Positions 35,368-44,782 of a stretch of DNA of 64,000 bases are shown here, one piece after another (the first letter of the stretch is position 1; each line of letters begins with the position of its first letter). A model generated the notes under the pieces. It was not told the origin of the DNA and searched no databases. It saw only the letters and a list, made by a program, of their open reading frames with translations. The stretch is from Lachnospiraceae bacterium (GTDB taxonomy: Bacteria > Bacillota > Clostridia > Lachnospirales > Lachnospiraceae), in NCBI GenBank assembly GCA_017621075.1, contig JAGATV010000030.1:62001-126000 (forward strand), read 5' to 3'. The position numbers were made by a program, and so were the translations under genes.

Positions 35368-35396
35368 GTGACAGGCATGCAATATCATGGTATAAT
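35368..35396 (+). promoter_or_regulatory. Promoter of the acyltransferase gene
   Basis: GTGACA (35368-35373), a 17-bp spacer and TATAAT (35391-35396). Confidence 0.7.
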
Positions 35397-35441
35397 ACTT
35401 TTATTCGGGGTGTAATGCTCCAATGAAAGAATGAGGAATGC

Positions 35442-36614
35442 GTGAGTTTGAAAGAACAGGAAATTGAGAAAAACAGTATCGATGTCCGGGGAATGTCTGC
35501 TAAAAAACCCAGAATGGCCAATCTGGAACTGCTTAGGTGCCTTGCCATGATGATGGTGGTGGTACTGCACTTTCTGGGAAAGGGAAATGTGCTGCCGGAT
35601 CTGATGGAGCCGCAGCTTGGCGGGACAGGCATGGCGGCTTGGCTTTTGGAATGCTTCTGCATTGTGGCAGTCAACCTTTATATGATGATCAGCGGGTATT
35701 TTCTGTGCACCTCCTCCTTTAAACCAAGCAGGCTTTTGCAACTTTGGCTACAGGTATGGGTGTACTCCGTGGGGGTGGGGCTCCTTTCTTGTTTCCTGGG
35801 GATCTACCCGGCAGAAGAATTCAGTTTCCATTATCTGCTGACGCTTGTTCTGCCCATTTCCATGGGGCATTACTGGTTTTTGACGGCTTATGTGTTCTTG
35901 TATCTGTTGCTTCCTCTGTTTGGAAAGACGGTACAGGAAATGAGTAAAAAGCAGATGCAGGTGGTCCTTGGCTTGCTCTTATTTACGTTCTGCATCTTAA
36001 AGTCAGTCCTTCCCGCAAGGCTTGAGATGGATGCAAAGGGCTATGATTGTCTCTGGTATCTGTGTGTCTTTTTGACGGCAGCCTATATCCGCCGGTTTGG
36101 AGCGGGTATCCTGCAAAAGAAGGCAGGCTGTACCGTTTTGTATCTGGCAGGGGTGCTGGCGGTATTCGGGGGCACTATGGGACTCAGACAGATCTATCTG
36201 CGAATGGGAAGCCTGGAACACATTATGAAGATCTGTATTGAATATAATCATATCCTGCCCCTTGCGGCATCGGTGGGCCTGTTCGGTTGGTTCTTAAAGC
36301 TCAGGGTCCCTGAGAAAATAACCGGACCGGTCAATAAGATCGCTCCTTATACTCTGGGGGTCTATCTGCTCCATGAAAATCTTGGGGTGCGGTATGCCTG
36401 GCAGAAATGGTTCGGTGCAGAGAGGATTGACAGTCTGGTCAGTCTGGTGGGCAGGACGCTTTTGGCGGCAGTTACAGTATTTGTCGTGGGCATTTTGATC
36501 GATATGCTGCGGGCAGGCATTATGAAAGGACTCCACAGTCTTTTGGGGAGGCTTCGTCCGTACCGTCTGCTGACCGAGAAGGTTCTGGCTTTGGATGAGT
36601 TGTTTCGGAGATAA
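35442..36614 (+). CDS. Acyltransferase 3-family membrane protein
   Basis: 390 aa with about ten hydrophobic segments. NLELLRCLAMMMVVVLHF (residues ~27-44) carries the histidine typical of the acyltransferase 3 / OafA-like family, and YTLGVYLLHENLG is the usual C-terminal motif. Such proteins acylate surface or secreted carbohydrates. GTG 35442 is chosen because GAGGA precedes it; an internal ATG at codon 18 is possible. A GT-C-like protein gene follows 20 bases later, which suggests joint glycan modification. Confidence 0.82.
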   Translation: MSLKEQEIEKNSIDVRGMSAKKPRMANLELLRCLAMMMVVVLHFLGKGNVLPDLMEPQLGGTGMAAWLLECFCIVAVNLYMMISGYFLCTSSFKPSRLLQLWLQVWVYSVGVGLLSCFLGIYPAEEFSFHYLLTLVLPISMGHYWFLTAYVFLYLLLPLFGKTVQEMSKKQMQVVLGLLLFTFCILKSVLPARLEMDAKGYDCLWYLCVFLTAAYIRRFGAGILQKKAGCTVLYLAGVLAVFGGTMGLRQIYLRMGSLEHIMKICIEYNHILPLAASVGLFGWFLKLRVPEKITGPVNKIAPYTLGVYLLHENLGVRYAWQKWFGAERIDSLVSLVGRTLLAAVTVFVVGILIDMLRAGIMKGLHSLLGRLRPYRLLTEKVLALDELFRR

Positions 36615-36634
36615 ACGGAGGAAAGTAGCAAGGC

Positions 36635-38566
36635 ATGACGGAAACTGGAAAGGCCATAGATAAAAAAGGAAAGTTAAACAGCAGAAGTGTCCTGGAGATG
36701 GTGTTTCTGGTGGTTTTGGTTTTGTATCCCCTGCGCCATATCAACTGGGGGATCGATCTTTGGGATACGGGCTACAGTTATGCCAATTTTCAGTATATGG
36801 GTCTGGAACATATGGACCCCATGTGGCTGTTCTCTACCTATCTTGCCAATGTGGTGGGACATTGGATCAGCAGACTGCCCTTTGCGGGAAGTCTGATCGG
36901 CATGAATTTCTATACGGGACTTTTACCCGGTGGACTGGCTGTGGCGGGCTACCTGTTCTGTACAAGAAAGCTTGGGATCCCTGCAGGGATCACTTTTGTG
37001 GGAGAACTGACGGCACTTGGCCTGTGTTGGTGTCCCACGGCAGTCCTCTATAATTATCTGACCTTCGTTTTCCTGCTGGCCTGTGTGATTCTGTTATATG
37101 CAGGGCTGACACAGGGGAAAAACCGTTTTTTGTTCCTGGCGGGGCTGTGCCTGGGATGCAATGTGCTGGTGCGGTTTTCCAATCTGCCGGAGGCGGTGCT
37201 GATCGTTGTGGTGTGGGCTTACGGCATCATTGAATGGCTGGAGGCGGGAAGGAAGGTAAAAGGAGCCGGAAAGCGTACCTTTTACCGCACGCTGTGGTGC
37301 ATGGGCGGCTACCTGAGCGCACTGGCACTGTTGCTTGGGTATCTTCACTTCAGGTACGGAATAGACGCTTATGTGAGCGGGATCGGGCGCCTGTTTGCCA
37401 TGACGGACAAGGCGACGGATTATAAGGCGACCTCCATGGTCACCAACCTGATCTTCCAGTATGTGCAGAATCTCTACTGGGTGGTGCGCATCGGGGTGAT
37501 CGCGGCGGCAGGACTGATCCTGTTCGGCGTAGTGAAAGCGCTGGATTCTTATTTGGACAGGAAAACAGACACCGGGGCATGGGCGGCAGGTAAGAAGACC
37601 TGGGCGGTGCTAAAGATCCTTAGCAGGGTATGCTGGGGCATGGTGTGTCTGATGATGCTTCTCTGGCTGTATGTAAGGGGCTTCTGCGCCGCAGAGTACA
37701 CCAACTACGGAGCTATATTAAAGCCCGGAATTTTATTTCTGATGCTCACCCTGGGGATCTGTCTGGTCCGCATTTTCCATAAAAACAGTTCCAAGGAGGA
37801 AAAGCTGATCAGCGGACTATTGTTTATCCTGACGCTGATCACATCCATCGGCAGTAATAATCATGTGTACCCCAGTCTGAACAATCTGTTCCTGGGAGCA
37901 CCATATACCTTATGGCAATGCTATCGCTTCCTGCGGGATGGGAAGGACGGAAAGCTATTTAAACTCCCTCTTTGTGTATTTCCGTTAAAGGGCATCCTTT
38001 CTGCTTTTCTGATCCTGGTCCTGGTACAGAGCTTTTTGTTCGGTATGCGGTTTGGGTTTGCGGAAGGGACCGGCCTGCAGGATGTGAGCGTTCAGGTGGA
38101 AAATAATGAGATCTTGAAAGGTGTAAAGATGTCCCCGGAGCGGGCTGCATGGATGGAAGAGATCAGTGCTTATGCCATAGAAGCCAATCTTGCGGGAAAG
38201 GAAGTCATTTTATACGGATGGATCCCGTCTCTCTCCTATTATCTGCAGATGCCTTCTGCATTCAATCCCTGGAGCGGGCTTGCCTCTTACAGTCAGAGTA
38301 CTATGGAAGAGAGCATGAATGAAGTAAGGGCGGATATGAAGGTGGATGCTTCCTACCGTCCGGTGGTGCTTTTGGAAAAGGATTATGTTTTATATCTGGA
38401 AGCCTTGTCCGATGAAACCGGGCGGGATACCCTGCTTAAGCAGGTGGGTGAGAAGAAATGGAACGAGATGGAACAGGACGGAAAATGGCAGTTGATCGTG
38501 GAATTTTTGGAAGAGTACGGGTATGAGCAGACCTTCCGCAATGAAAAGTTCGGGATCTGGGAATAG
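36635..38566 (+). CDS. Large multi-spanning membrane protein, GT-C glycosyltransferase-like
   Basis: 643 aa with 11-13 hydrophobic segments and a soluble C-terminal domain of ~150 residues. The first extracellular loop holds INWGIDLWDTGYSYANFQ, an acidic motif in the position of the catalytic Asp of GT-C enzymes. No named family could be assigned. CGGAGG precedes the ATG at a long distance. It is last in its operon and is followed by a strong terminator. Confidence 0.65.
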   Translation: MTETGKAIDKKGKLNSRSVLEMVFLVVLVLYPLRHINWGIDLWDTGYSYANFQYMGLEHMDPMWLFSTYLANVVGHWISRLPFAGSLIGMNFYTGLLPGGLAVAGYLFCTRKLGIPAGITFVGELTALGLCWCPTAVLYNYLTFVFLLACVILLYAGLTQGKNRFLFLAGLCLGCNVLVRFSNLPEAVLIVVVWAYGIIEWLEAGRKVKGAGKRTFYRTLWCMGGYLSALALLLGYLHFRYGIDAYVSGIGRLFAMTDKATDYKATSMVTNLIFQYVQNLYWVVRIGVIAAAGLILFGVVKALDSYLDRKTDTGAWAAGKKTWAVLKILSRVCWGMVCLMMLLWLYVRGFCAAEYTNYGAILKPGILFLMLTLGICLVRIFHKNSSKEEKLISGLLFILTLITSIGSNNHVYPSLNNLFLGAPYTLWQCYRFLRDGKDGKLFKLPLCVFPLKGILSAFLILVLVQSFLFGMRFGFAEGTGLQDVSVQVENNEILKGVKMSPERAAWMEEISAYAIEANLAGKEVILYGWIPSLSYYLQMPSAFNPWSGLASYSQSTMEESMNEVRADMKVDASYRPVVLLEKDYVLYLEALSDETGRDTLLKQVGEKKWNEMEQDGKWQLIVEFLEEYGYEQTFRNEKFGIWE

Positions 38567-38607
38567 AGTCAGAAAATAAAAGGATAAGGCTGCGCAGGAT
38601 CATAAAA

Positions 38608-38637
38608 GGCAGATGCCTCAAGGGCATCTGCCTTTTT
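38608..38637 (+). terminator. Terminator after the GT-C-like gene
   Basis: GGCAGATGCC pairs with GGCATCTGCC across a short loop, followed by five T residues. It may also act for the convergent asnA. Confidence 0.9.
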
Positions 38638-38664
38638 ATTGGAAATGATTCCCGAAAAGTCACT

Positions 38665-39675
38665 TTACAAAAGCTGTAAGCCTTGTTCTCTTGCAGCAGC
38701 CATGACTTCCTCCGGCCACAGGGAACACTGTACCTCACCGATGTGGGCCTTGCGCAGGAAGAACATACAGATACGGGACTGGCCGATGCCGCCGCCGATG
38801 GTGTAAGGAAGTTCCTCGTTGATGACAGCCTGATGGAAAGAGAGCTGTGCACGCTCCGGGCAACCGGCTTTCTCAAGCTGGGACAGAAGGGCGTCCCTGT
38901 CAACGCGGATACCCATGCTGGACAGCTCAAGGGCAATGTCCAGAACAGGATAGTATACGATGATGTCTGCATTTAAGGACCAGTCATCATAGTCGGGAGC
39001 ACGGCCGTCATGGGGCTCGCCGTTCTCCAGGACATCCCCGATCTGCATGATGCAGACAGCGCCCTTTGCCTTGGCAATATAGTACTCTCTCTCCTTGGGT
39101 GTGTAATCGAGGAACATTTCTTCCAGTTCTTTGGTAGTTACGAAGAAGATATCATGAGGAAGGATCTCTTCTATGTAATCGAAGTGGATGGCCATGTACT
39201 TTTCCGTCTTGCGGAGAACTTTGTATACATCGCGGACGGTATTCTTCAGGGTGTCAAGATTGCGATCCTCTTTGGTGATGATCTTTTCCCAATCCCACTG
39301 GTCCACATAAATGGAATGGATATTGTCTGCTTCCTCATCTCTGCGGATAGCACTCATATCGGTATAAAGGCCTTCCCCCACGGAGAAGCCGTATTTTTTC
39401 AAGGCATAACGCTTCCACTTTGCCAGGGACTGTACAATCTCTGCGGTGCGGCCGTCCTGATATTTGATATCAAAGGAAACGGGGCGTTCCACGCCGTTTA
39501 AGTTGTCATTGAGGCCTAAGGACGGGTCCACGAAAAGGGGTGCGGACACACGCAAAAGATTCAGTCTCTCTGCTAACAGGGACTGGAAACAATCCTTCAC
39601 CGTTTTGATGGCGATCTGTGTCTGGTATAAGTTTAATTCGGATCTGTAATCTTTGGGGATAATCAATTTAGACAT
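38665..39675 (-). CDS. asnA: Aspartate-ammonia ligase (asparagine synthetase A)
   Basis: 336 aa, the normal AsnA length. It makes asparagine from aspartate and free ammonia with ATP, and is related to class II aminoacyl-tRNA synthetases. Visible: LLRVSAPLFVDPSLGLNDNLNGVERPV split around residue ~45-66, EIVQSLAKWKR, ADNIHSIYVDQWDWE and the C-terminal GGGIGQSRICMFFLRK. It is transcribed divergently from the radical SAM repair operon and needs no glutamine, in contrast to AsnB. Confidence 0.96.
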   Translation of the reverse strand: MSKLIIPKDYRSELNLYQTQIAIKTVKDCFQSLLAERLNLLRVSAPLFVDPSLGLNDNLNGVERPVSFDIKYQDGRTAEIVQSLAKWKRYALKKYGFSVGEGLYTDMSAIRRDEEADNIHSIYVDQWDWEKIITKEDRNLDTLKNTVRDVYKVLRKTEKYMAIHFDYIEEILPHDIFFVTTKELEEMFLDYTPKEREYYIAKAKGAVCIMQIGDVLENGEPHDGRAPDYDDWSLNADIIVYYPVLDIALELSSMGIRVDRDALLSQLEKAGCPERAQLSFHQAVINEELPYTIGGGIGQSRICMFFLRKAHIGEVQCSLWPEEVMAAAREQGLQLL

Positions 39676-39719
39676 ATAGCTGGTTTCCTACTTCCTTTGC
39701 ATGATAATCACTCTATTCT

Positions 39720-39748
39720 ATTTAAACGCTTTTCCCAATATTTTGCAA
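39720..39748 (-). promoter_or_regulatory. Putative promoter of asnA
   Basis: Minus strand: TTGCAA (39743-39748), a 17-bp spacer and TTAAAT (39720-39725). The match is moderate. Confidence 0.45.
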
Positions 39749-39770
39749 TAGTTTTTTATGGAAAAATATC

Positions 39771-39799
39771 TTGCAGGATTCGAACATAAGTGCTATCCT
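39771..39799 (+). promoter_or_regulatory. Promoter of the radical SAM repair operon
   Basis: TTGCAG (39771-39776), a 17-bp spacer and TATCCT (39794-39799). One LexA-like half-conserved box overlaps the spacer and a better one lies just downstream. Confidence 0.65.
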
Positions 39800-39819
39800 A
39801 TAAATAGAACATGCGTTCG
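39781..39819 (+). promoter_or_regulatory. LexA/DinR-type SOS boxes
   Basis: GAACATGCGTTCG (39807-39819, preceded by A) matches the Gram-positive LexA box CGAAC-N4-GTTCG at nine of ten positions and sits just after the -10. A second, weaker element CGAACATAAGTG starts at 39781 in the spacer. Placement on and after the promoter fits repression. Confidence 0.7.
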
Positions 39820-39841
39820 ACAAAAGAAAGAAGGTGGGAGT

Positions 39842-41194
39842 ATGGAATTTCTGGCAGCAGGGCAGGAGATGTCCGTTATGGAGAAGCTGGGCATCCTGAC
39901 AGATGCCGCAAAATATGATGTGGCATGTACTTCCAGCGGCGTGGACAGGAAGGGGAACGGGAGGTCCATGGGGAATTGTGCCGCCAGTGGGATCTGTCAC
40001 AGCTTCAGCAGTGACGGAAGATGCATTTCCCTTTTGAAGATCCTTCTCACCAATGAATGTATCTATGATTGCAAATATTGTATCAACCGCTGCTCCAATG
40101 ATGTGCCCAGGGCTACCTTCACCCCGGAGGAGGTCTGCACGCTGACCATGGAGTTCTACAAGCGCAATTACATTGAGGGACTGTTCTTGAGTTCCGGCAT
40201 CCTGGGCAATCCTACCTACACCATGGAGCTGATCTTCAGGACGCTGTGGCTGTTGCGCAGAAAATATGGTTTTAACGGTTATATCCATGTGAAGGCGATC
40301 CCCGGGGCGGATGGGGAGATCATCCGCAGGACAGGGTATCTGGCGGACAGGATGAGTGTCAATCTGGAGCTGCCTACGGCGGAGGGGCTTAAGAACCTTG
40401 CCCCCAATAAGCACAGAAAGAATATCCTGACCCCTATGCGCCAGATCCAGAATCATATCCATGAGAGCCGCTATGATCTGGCAGTGTACCGCAATGCGCC
40501 AAAGTTCGTGGCCGGTGGTCAGTCCACCCAGATGATCATCGGGGCTACGGGGGAAAGCGATTATCAGATCATGGGGGTTGCTGAAAGCCTGTATCGGAAG
40601 TTTGAGTTAAAGAGGGTATTTTATTCTGCCTTTGTGCGGGTCAATGAGGATAAGAGCCTGCCGGCGCTGCCGGGCGGCCCCCCGCTTCTTAGGGAGCACA
40701 GGCTGTACCAGGCGGACTGGCTTCTTAGATTCTATGGCTTCTCGGCAGAGGAATTGTTAAGCGAGGACCGCCCTTTCTTCAATGTGATGCTGGATCCCAA
40801 GGAGGATTGGGCGGTAAGGCACTTGGAGCAGTTCCCGGTAGAGATCAACAGGGCTCCTTACGAACGGCTGTTAAGGGTCCCCGGCATCGGTGTGAACAGC
40901 GCCCGGCGCATTGTAGCTGCCAGGAGGAGTGGCAATCTGCGCTTTGGGGATATGAAAAAAATGGGTGTGGTGATGAAACGGGCGGTTTATTTCGTTACCT
41001 GCAATGGTAAGATGATGTATCCCACGAAACTGGATGAGGATTATATCGTGCGGGGGCTTACTTCCGAGAAGGACAGGATACGGTTTGGAAGTGACGGCAT
41101 GACCTACAGGCAGATGTCCCTGTTCGATGATGCCGGTTTTCAGAGGCAGATACAGCCGGAGGAGGCATTGGGGGCAGCAGTGGGACAATTGTAA
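39842..41194 (+). CDS. Putative DNA modification/repair radical SAM protein (TIGR03916-type)
   Basis: 450 aa. The radical SAM cluster motif is NECIYDCKYC (Cys73, Cys77, Cys80), preceded by further cysteines (GNCAASGICHSF) as in this family. A helix-hairpin-helix LLRVPGIGVNSARRIV near residues 343-358 indicates DNA binding. The chemistry is not known to me; the family is named for its genomic link to DNA glycosylase-like partners. ATG 39842 follows AAGGTGGGAG. It heads a three-gene set with its known partner and a helicase, behind LexA-type boxes. Confidence 0.9.
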   Translation: MEFLAAGQEMSVMEKLGILTDAAKYDVACTSSGVDRKGNGRSMGNCAASGICHSFSSDGRCISLLKILLTNECIYDCKYCINRCSNDVPRATFTPEEVCTLTMEFYKRNYIEGLFLSSGILGNPTYTMELIFRTLWLLRRKYGFNGYIHVKAIPGADGEIIRRTGYLADRMSVNLELPTAEGLKNLAPNKHRKNILTPMRQIQNHIHESRYDLAVYRNAPKFVAGGQSTQMIIGATGESDYQIMGVAESLYRKFELKRVFYSAFVRVNEDKSLPALPGGPPLLREHRLYQADWLLRFYGFSAEELLSEDRPFFNVMLDPKEDWAVRHLEQFPVEINRAPYERLLRVPGIGVNSARRIVAARRSGNLRFGDMKKMGVVMKRAVYFVTCNGKMMYPTKLDEDYIVRGLTSEKDRIRFGSDGMTYRQMSLFDDAGFQRQIQPEEALGAAVGQL

Positions 41195-41211
41195 CAAGAG
41201 GAGGTTTTTAT

Positions 41212-42051
41212 ATGTTCGTATATCAGTGTGAGGATTCTTTGGAGGGAATCTTTACCGCAATCTATAATGTGTATGAGGACAGGCACACACCGGAGGAAAC
41301 CCGGTTGAGCCTTGGCGATGAATTATTGCTGTTTGCAGAGTATGTCCCGGTGACGCCGGATCTTGAAAAGGCAGAAAAAGTGATCCGGACCTTGAAAAGA
41401 CAGTTTGGAGAAGAAGATTATTACCGGATATGTCTGGCATTGGCTGCGCCCGATGCGGAGAAAGCCCAGGCAGTGTATCAGACCATAGCTGCAGGTCTTG
41501 CCGGTAAGTGCCGGCCGGAGCATATGCTGGACAATCTGGCAGATCAGTATGTCCACCATACCTTTTCCTTATGGCGGGGAGCCCGGCGGGAATATGACCA
41601 TTTGAGAGGCTTCCTGCGGTTTGAAGAATTGGGAGAGGGAATCCTTTATGCCAGGATCAGTCCGAAGAATCATCTTCTGACATTCCTGATGTCTCATTTT
41701 GCAGACAGATTTCCGGCAGAAAATTTTGTGATACAGGACGTGGGCAGGAAACTATGGGGCATACATCCTGCCGTGAGTGCAGAAAATAGGGAGAACGGCT
41801 GGTATGTGGCACAGCTTGGGGAGGATTCGGAGGCGTTTTATGCCATGGAGCGTCTTTCCAACATGGAAAGATCGGAGAAAGAACGTGCCTGTCAGCAGCT
41901 TTTTGGGTATTTCTGCCAAAAGATCGCAATCAGGGAGCGAAGGAATCTGGAGCTGCAGAGGAATATGCTGCCGCTCAGATTCCGGGAGTACATGACGGAA
42001 TTTCAAAAAAATCTTTCCGGTATGGATGGGAAACCTGCTTCCGACATTTGA
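41212..42051 (+). CDS. TIGR03915-type DNA metabolism protein, partner of the radical SAM protein
   Basis: 279 aa. The opening YQCEDSLEGIFTAIYNVYE and the middle DQYVHHTFSLWRGARREYDHLRGFLRF are typical of the family that always sits next to the radical SAM repair protein, and GILYARISPKNHLL follows. No catalytic motif is known to me. GAGGAGG lies before ATG 41212, 17 bases after the radical SAM stop. Confidence 0.88.
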   Translation: MFVYQCEDSLEGIFTAIYNVYEDRHTPEETRLSLGDELLLFAEYVPVTPDLEKAEKVIRTLKRQFGEEDYYRICLALAAPDAEKAQAVYQTIAAGLAGKCRPEHMLDNLADQYVHHTFSLWRGARREYDHLRGFLRFEELGEGILYARISPKNHLLTFLMSHFADRFPAENFVIQDVGRKLWGIHPAVSAENRENGWYVAQLGEDSEAFYAMERLSNMERSEKERACQQLFGYFCQKIAIRERRNLELQRNMLPLRFREYMTEFQKNLSGMDGKPASDI

Positions 42052-42130
42052 CTCTCTGTGGCAGATAGAGTACTATCTTCCTAGAGAGTTTTCATCCGGA
42101 GTGACATTCCGGAGGCGGTGGAGGTTCAGT

Positions 42131-44782
42131 GTGACAGAGCAGAGTCTTGAAACAAGAAAAGCAGACAATACAGACACTTACAAAATGGAACCATTGGGAG
42201 AAGTGAGGGTTTCTGTCAGAAATCTGGTGGAATTCCTACTGCGCCATGGGGATATTGACAACAGGCATCAGGGAAGTCCGGAGAATGCCATGCAGGAGGG
42301 GAGCAGGATACACAGGATGATACAGAAGCGCATGGGTGCCGATTATCAGGCGGAAGTGTTCCTGCGCTATACCTATCAGGCCGAAAAGTATGTCCTGGTA
42401 GTGGAAGGCAGGGCAGACGGTATCATTGACAATGAGACAGAAACAGTCATTGATGAGATCAAGGGGACTTACCGGGATCTTTCCAAAATGAAAGAACCGT
42501 TGCCGGTCCATGTGGCACAGGCAAAGTGCTATGCCTACCTGTATGGGTTGCAGAAGGAGCGCAGAAAGCTCCGTATCCGAATGACCTATTGCAACATGGA
42601 AACGGAGGAGCTCCGCTATTTTTACCAGGATTATGATTTTCAAGAGTTGAGAGACTGGTTTGAACAGTTGATCGCCGATTACAGGAAGTGGGCGGATTAC
42701 AGTTGGGAGTGGCGTAAGAAACGCCAGGCATCCATAGAGGATCTTAAGTTCCCTTTTGCGTACAGGGAGGGGCAGAAGGAGCTGGTCACTTATGTTTATC
42801 AGACCATCTACCACAAGAAGAAGCTGTTTCTGGAGGCTCCTACGGGAGTGGGTAAGACCATATCCACGGTATTTCCGTCTGTAAAGGCCATGGGAAAAGG
42901 AATGGGAGAAAAATTATTCTACCTGACAGCCAAGACCATTACCAGGACGGTGGCAGAGGAGGCTTTTGCCCTTTTGAGGAGCAGAGGATTACGATTCAAG
43001 AGTGTGATCCTCACTGCAAAAGAGAAGACTTGTTTTATGGAAAAGGCAGAGTGCAATCCTGAGAATTGTCCTTTTGCAAAAGGGCACTATGACAGGATCA
43101 ACGATGCTATTTTTGACCTGTTGACCACGGAGGAGAGCTTTACCCGGGAGAAGATAGAGGAATATGCCCAAAAGCACAGGGTATGCCCTTTTGAAATGTG
43201 TCTGGACATGAGTCTTTTTGCGGACGGCATTATCTGTGATTACAATTATCTTTTTGATCCCCATGTATATCTGAAACGTTTCTTTGGGGACGGCAGTGGC
43301 GGAAATTATCTGTTTTTGGTGGATGAAGCCCACAACCTTTTAGAGCGGGGAAGGGAAATGTACAGCGCCTCCCTGGTCAAAGAAAAATTCCTGGAATTGA
43401 AGCGGGAACTGAAGCAGACGGTAGTGTCAGAACTGTCTGAAAGAAGCAGAAAATCAGGGGTTAAGGGACAGATGACATTAGAAATGACGGGAATGTCGGG
43501 ACTTGCGGAAGCTGTGGCGGACACTGCAAAAGAAGCGGACACAGTCTACTTTTCCGGCAAAAAAAGGCGCCATCCGGAGGGCAGAAGCATCCTGGTGAAG
43601 GAGGGGTATGGGGAACTGTTGATCCAGCAGTTGGAGAACTGTAATAAAGAGCTGCTGAGTCTGAAACGGGAGTGTGAGGATTATCTGTTGGTGGAAAGCA
43701 TTGATCCCTTTGTAAACAGGCTCCTTCGACTTTACAGTACCCTTTTAGATTATTTGGAAGAACAGGAAGAGGAAAAGCTGCCGGTGCGGGAGCAGATCCT
43801 GGATTTCTATTTTGAGGTCCGCCACTTTCTGGATATTTATGAGAGACTGGATGAACATTATGTGAAATATACGCAGACAGGGGAGGATGGCACTTTTCTG
43901 CTGAAGCTTTTTTGCGTCAATCCCAGAGAGAATCTGAAGGAATGCATGCTGCGGGGAAGGAGCACCATCCTGTTTTCTGCTACATTCCTGCCGATCCAGT
44001 ACTATAAGGAGCTTCTGGGAGGTGACCCGGAGGACTACGAAGTCTATGCGAAATCTGTGTTCAACCCGGAAAAGCGGGCGTTATTGATCGCCAACGATGT
44101 GACTACCAAATATACCAGGCGTTCTGAGGAGGAGTACCGTAAGATCGCAGGGTATATTGATGAGATCGTAAAGAACAGGCATGGGAATTATCTGGTATTC
44201 TGTCCTTCTTATTCCTTTTTGCACAGGATCTATGACATTTACACCGCCTGTTTTGCAGGGGAGGACAAAGAATGCCTGATCCAGCAGGAGTACATGAGTG
44301 AATCGGAGAGAGAGGAATTCCTGGACAGATTCCGGGGAAATGAGGACTGTGACCTGCAGGGGTTGATCGGAATGGAAATAGAAGAGGAAGAGGAGCGGAC
44401 GCTGATCGGATTCTGTGTCATGGGCGGCATCTTCGGAGAAGGAATCGACTTGAAAAAGGACAGCCTGATCGGAGTCATCGTGGTGGGGACCGGATTGCCT
44501 CAGGTATGCAATGAGAGAGAGATCCTGAAAGATTATTTTGAGCAAAGAGGGGAAAACGGATTTGATTATGCCTATCGTTATCCGGGAATGAACAAGGTGC
44601 TGCAGGCGGCGGGAAGAGTCATACGGACAGCGGAAGATGTAGGAGTGATCGCATTGTTGGATGAGAGATTCCTGCAGTTTACTTATCGAAAGATGTTTCC
44701 AAGGGAGTGGGAAAACTTTGAAGCGGTAAGCGTGGATACGATTGGAAAGCGCGTGGAGCGGTTTTGGGATTCCTGGCTATAG
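42131..44782 (+). CDS. XPD/DinG-type iron-sulfur helicase with an N-terminal PD-(D/E)XK nuclease domain
   Basis: 883 aa. The N-terminal ~200 residues carry RecB/Cas4-type nuclease motifs (GRADGI, VIDEIKGT, QAKCYAYLY). The helicase has Walker A EAPTGVGKTIS, iron-sulfur cysteines in KTCFMEKAECNPENCPF and CPFEMC, DEAH box LVDEAHNL and QAAGRVIRTAEDVG near the end. Start GTG 42131 follows GGAGG at six bases. An in-frame ATG at 42026 would overlap the previous gene and lacks a ribosome binding site. I infer 5'-3' unwinding plus end processing in the SOS-linked operon. Confidence 0.88.
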   Translation: MTEQSLETRKADNTDTYKMEPLGEVRVSVRNLVEFLLRHGDIDNRHQGSPENAMQEGSRIHRMIQKRMGADYQAEVFLRYTYQAEKYVLVVEGRADGIIDNETETVIDEIKGTYRDLSKMKEPLPVHVAQAKCYAYLYGLQKERRKLRIRMTYCNMETEELRYFYQDYDFQELRDWFEQLIADYRKWADYSWEWRKKRQASIEDLKFPFAYREGQKELVTYVYQTIYHKKKLFLEAPTGVGKTISTVFPSVKAMGKGMGEKLFYLTAKTITRTVAEEAFALLRSRGLRFKSVILTAKEKTCFMEKAECNPENCPFAKGHYDRINDAIFDLLTTEESFTREKIEEYAQKHRVCPFEMCLDMSLFADGIICDYNYLFDPHVYLKRFFGDGSGGNYLFLVDEAHNLLERGREMYSASLVKEKFLELKRELKQTVVSELSERSRKSGVKGQMTLEMTGMSGLAEAVADTAKEADTVYFSGKKRRHPEGRSILVKEGYGELLIQQLENCNKELLSLKRECEDYLLVESIDPFVNRLLRLYSTLLDYLEEQEEEKLPVREQILDFYFEVRHFLDIYERLDEHYVKYTQTGEDGTFLLKLFCVNPRENLKECMLRGRSTILFSATFLPIQYYKELLGGDPEDYEVYAKSVFNPEKRALLIANDVTTKYTRRSEEEYRKIAGYIDEIVKNRHGNYLVFCPSYSFLHRIYDIYTACFAGEDKECLIQQEYMSESEREEFLDRFRGNEDCDLQGLIGMEIEEEEERTLIGFCVMGGIFGEGIDLKKDSLIGVIVVGTGLPQVCNEREILKDYFEQRGENGFDYAYRYPGMNKVLQAAGRVIRTAEDVGVIALLDERFLQFTYRKMFPREWENFEAVSVDTIGKRVERFWDSWL

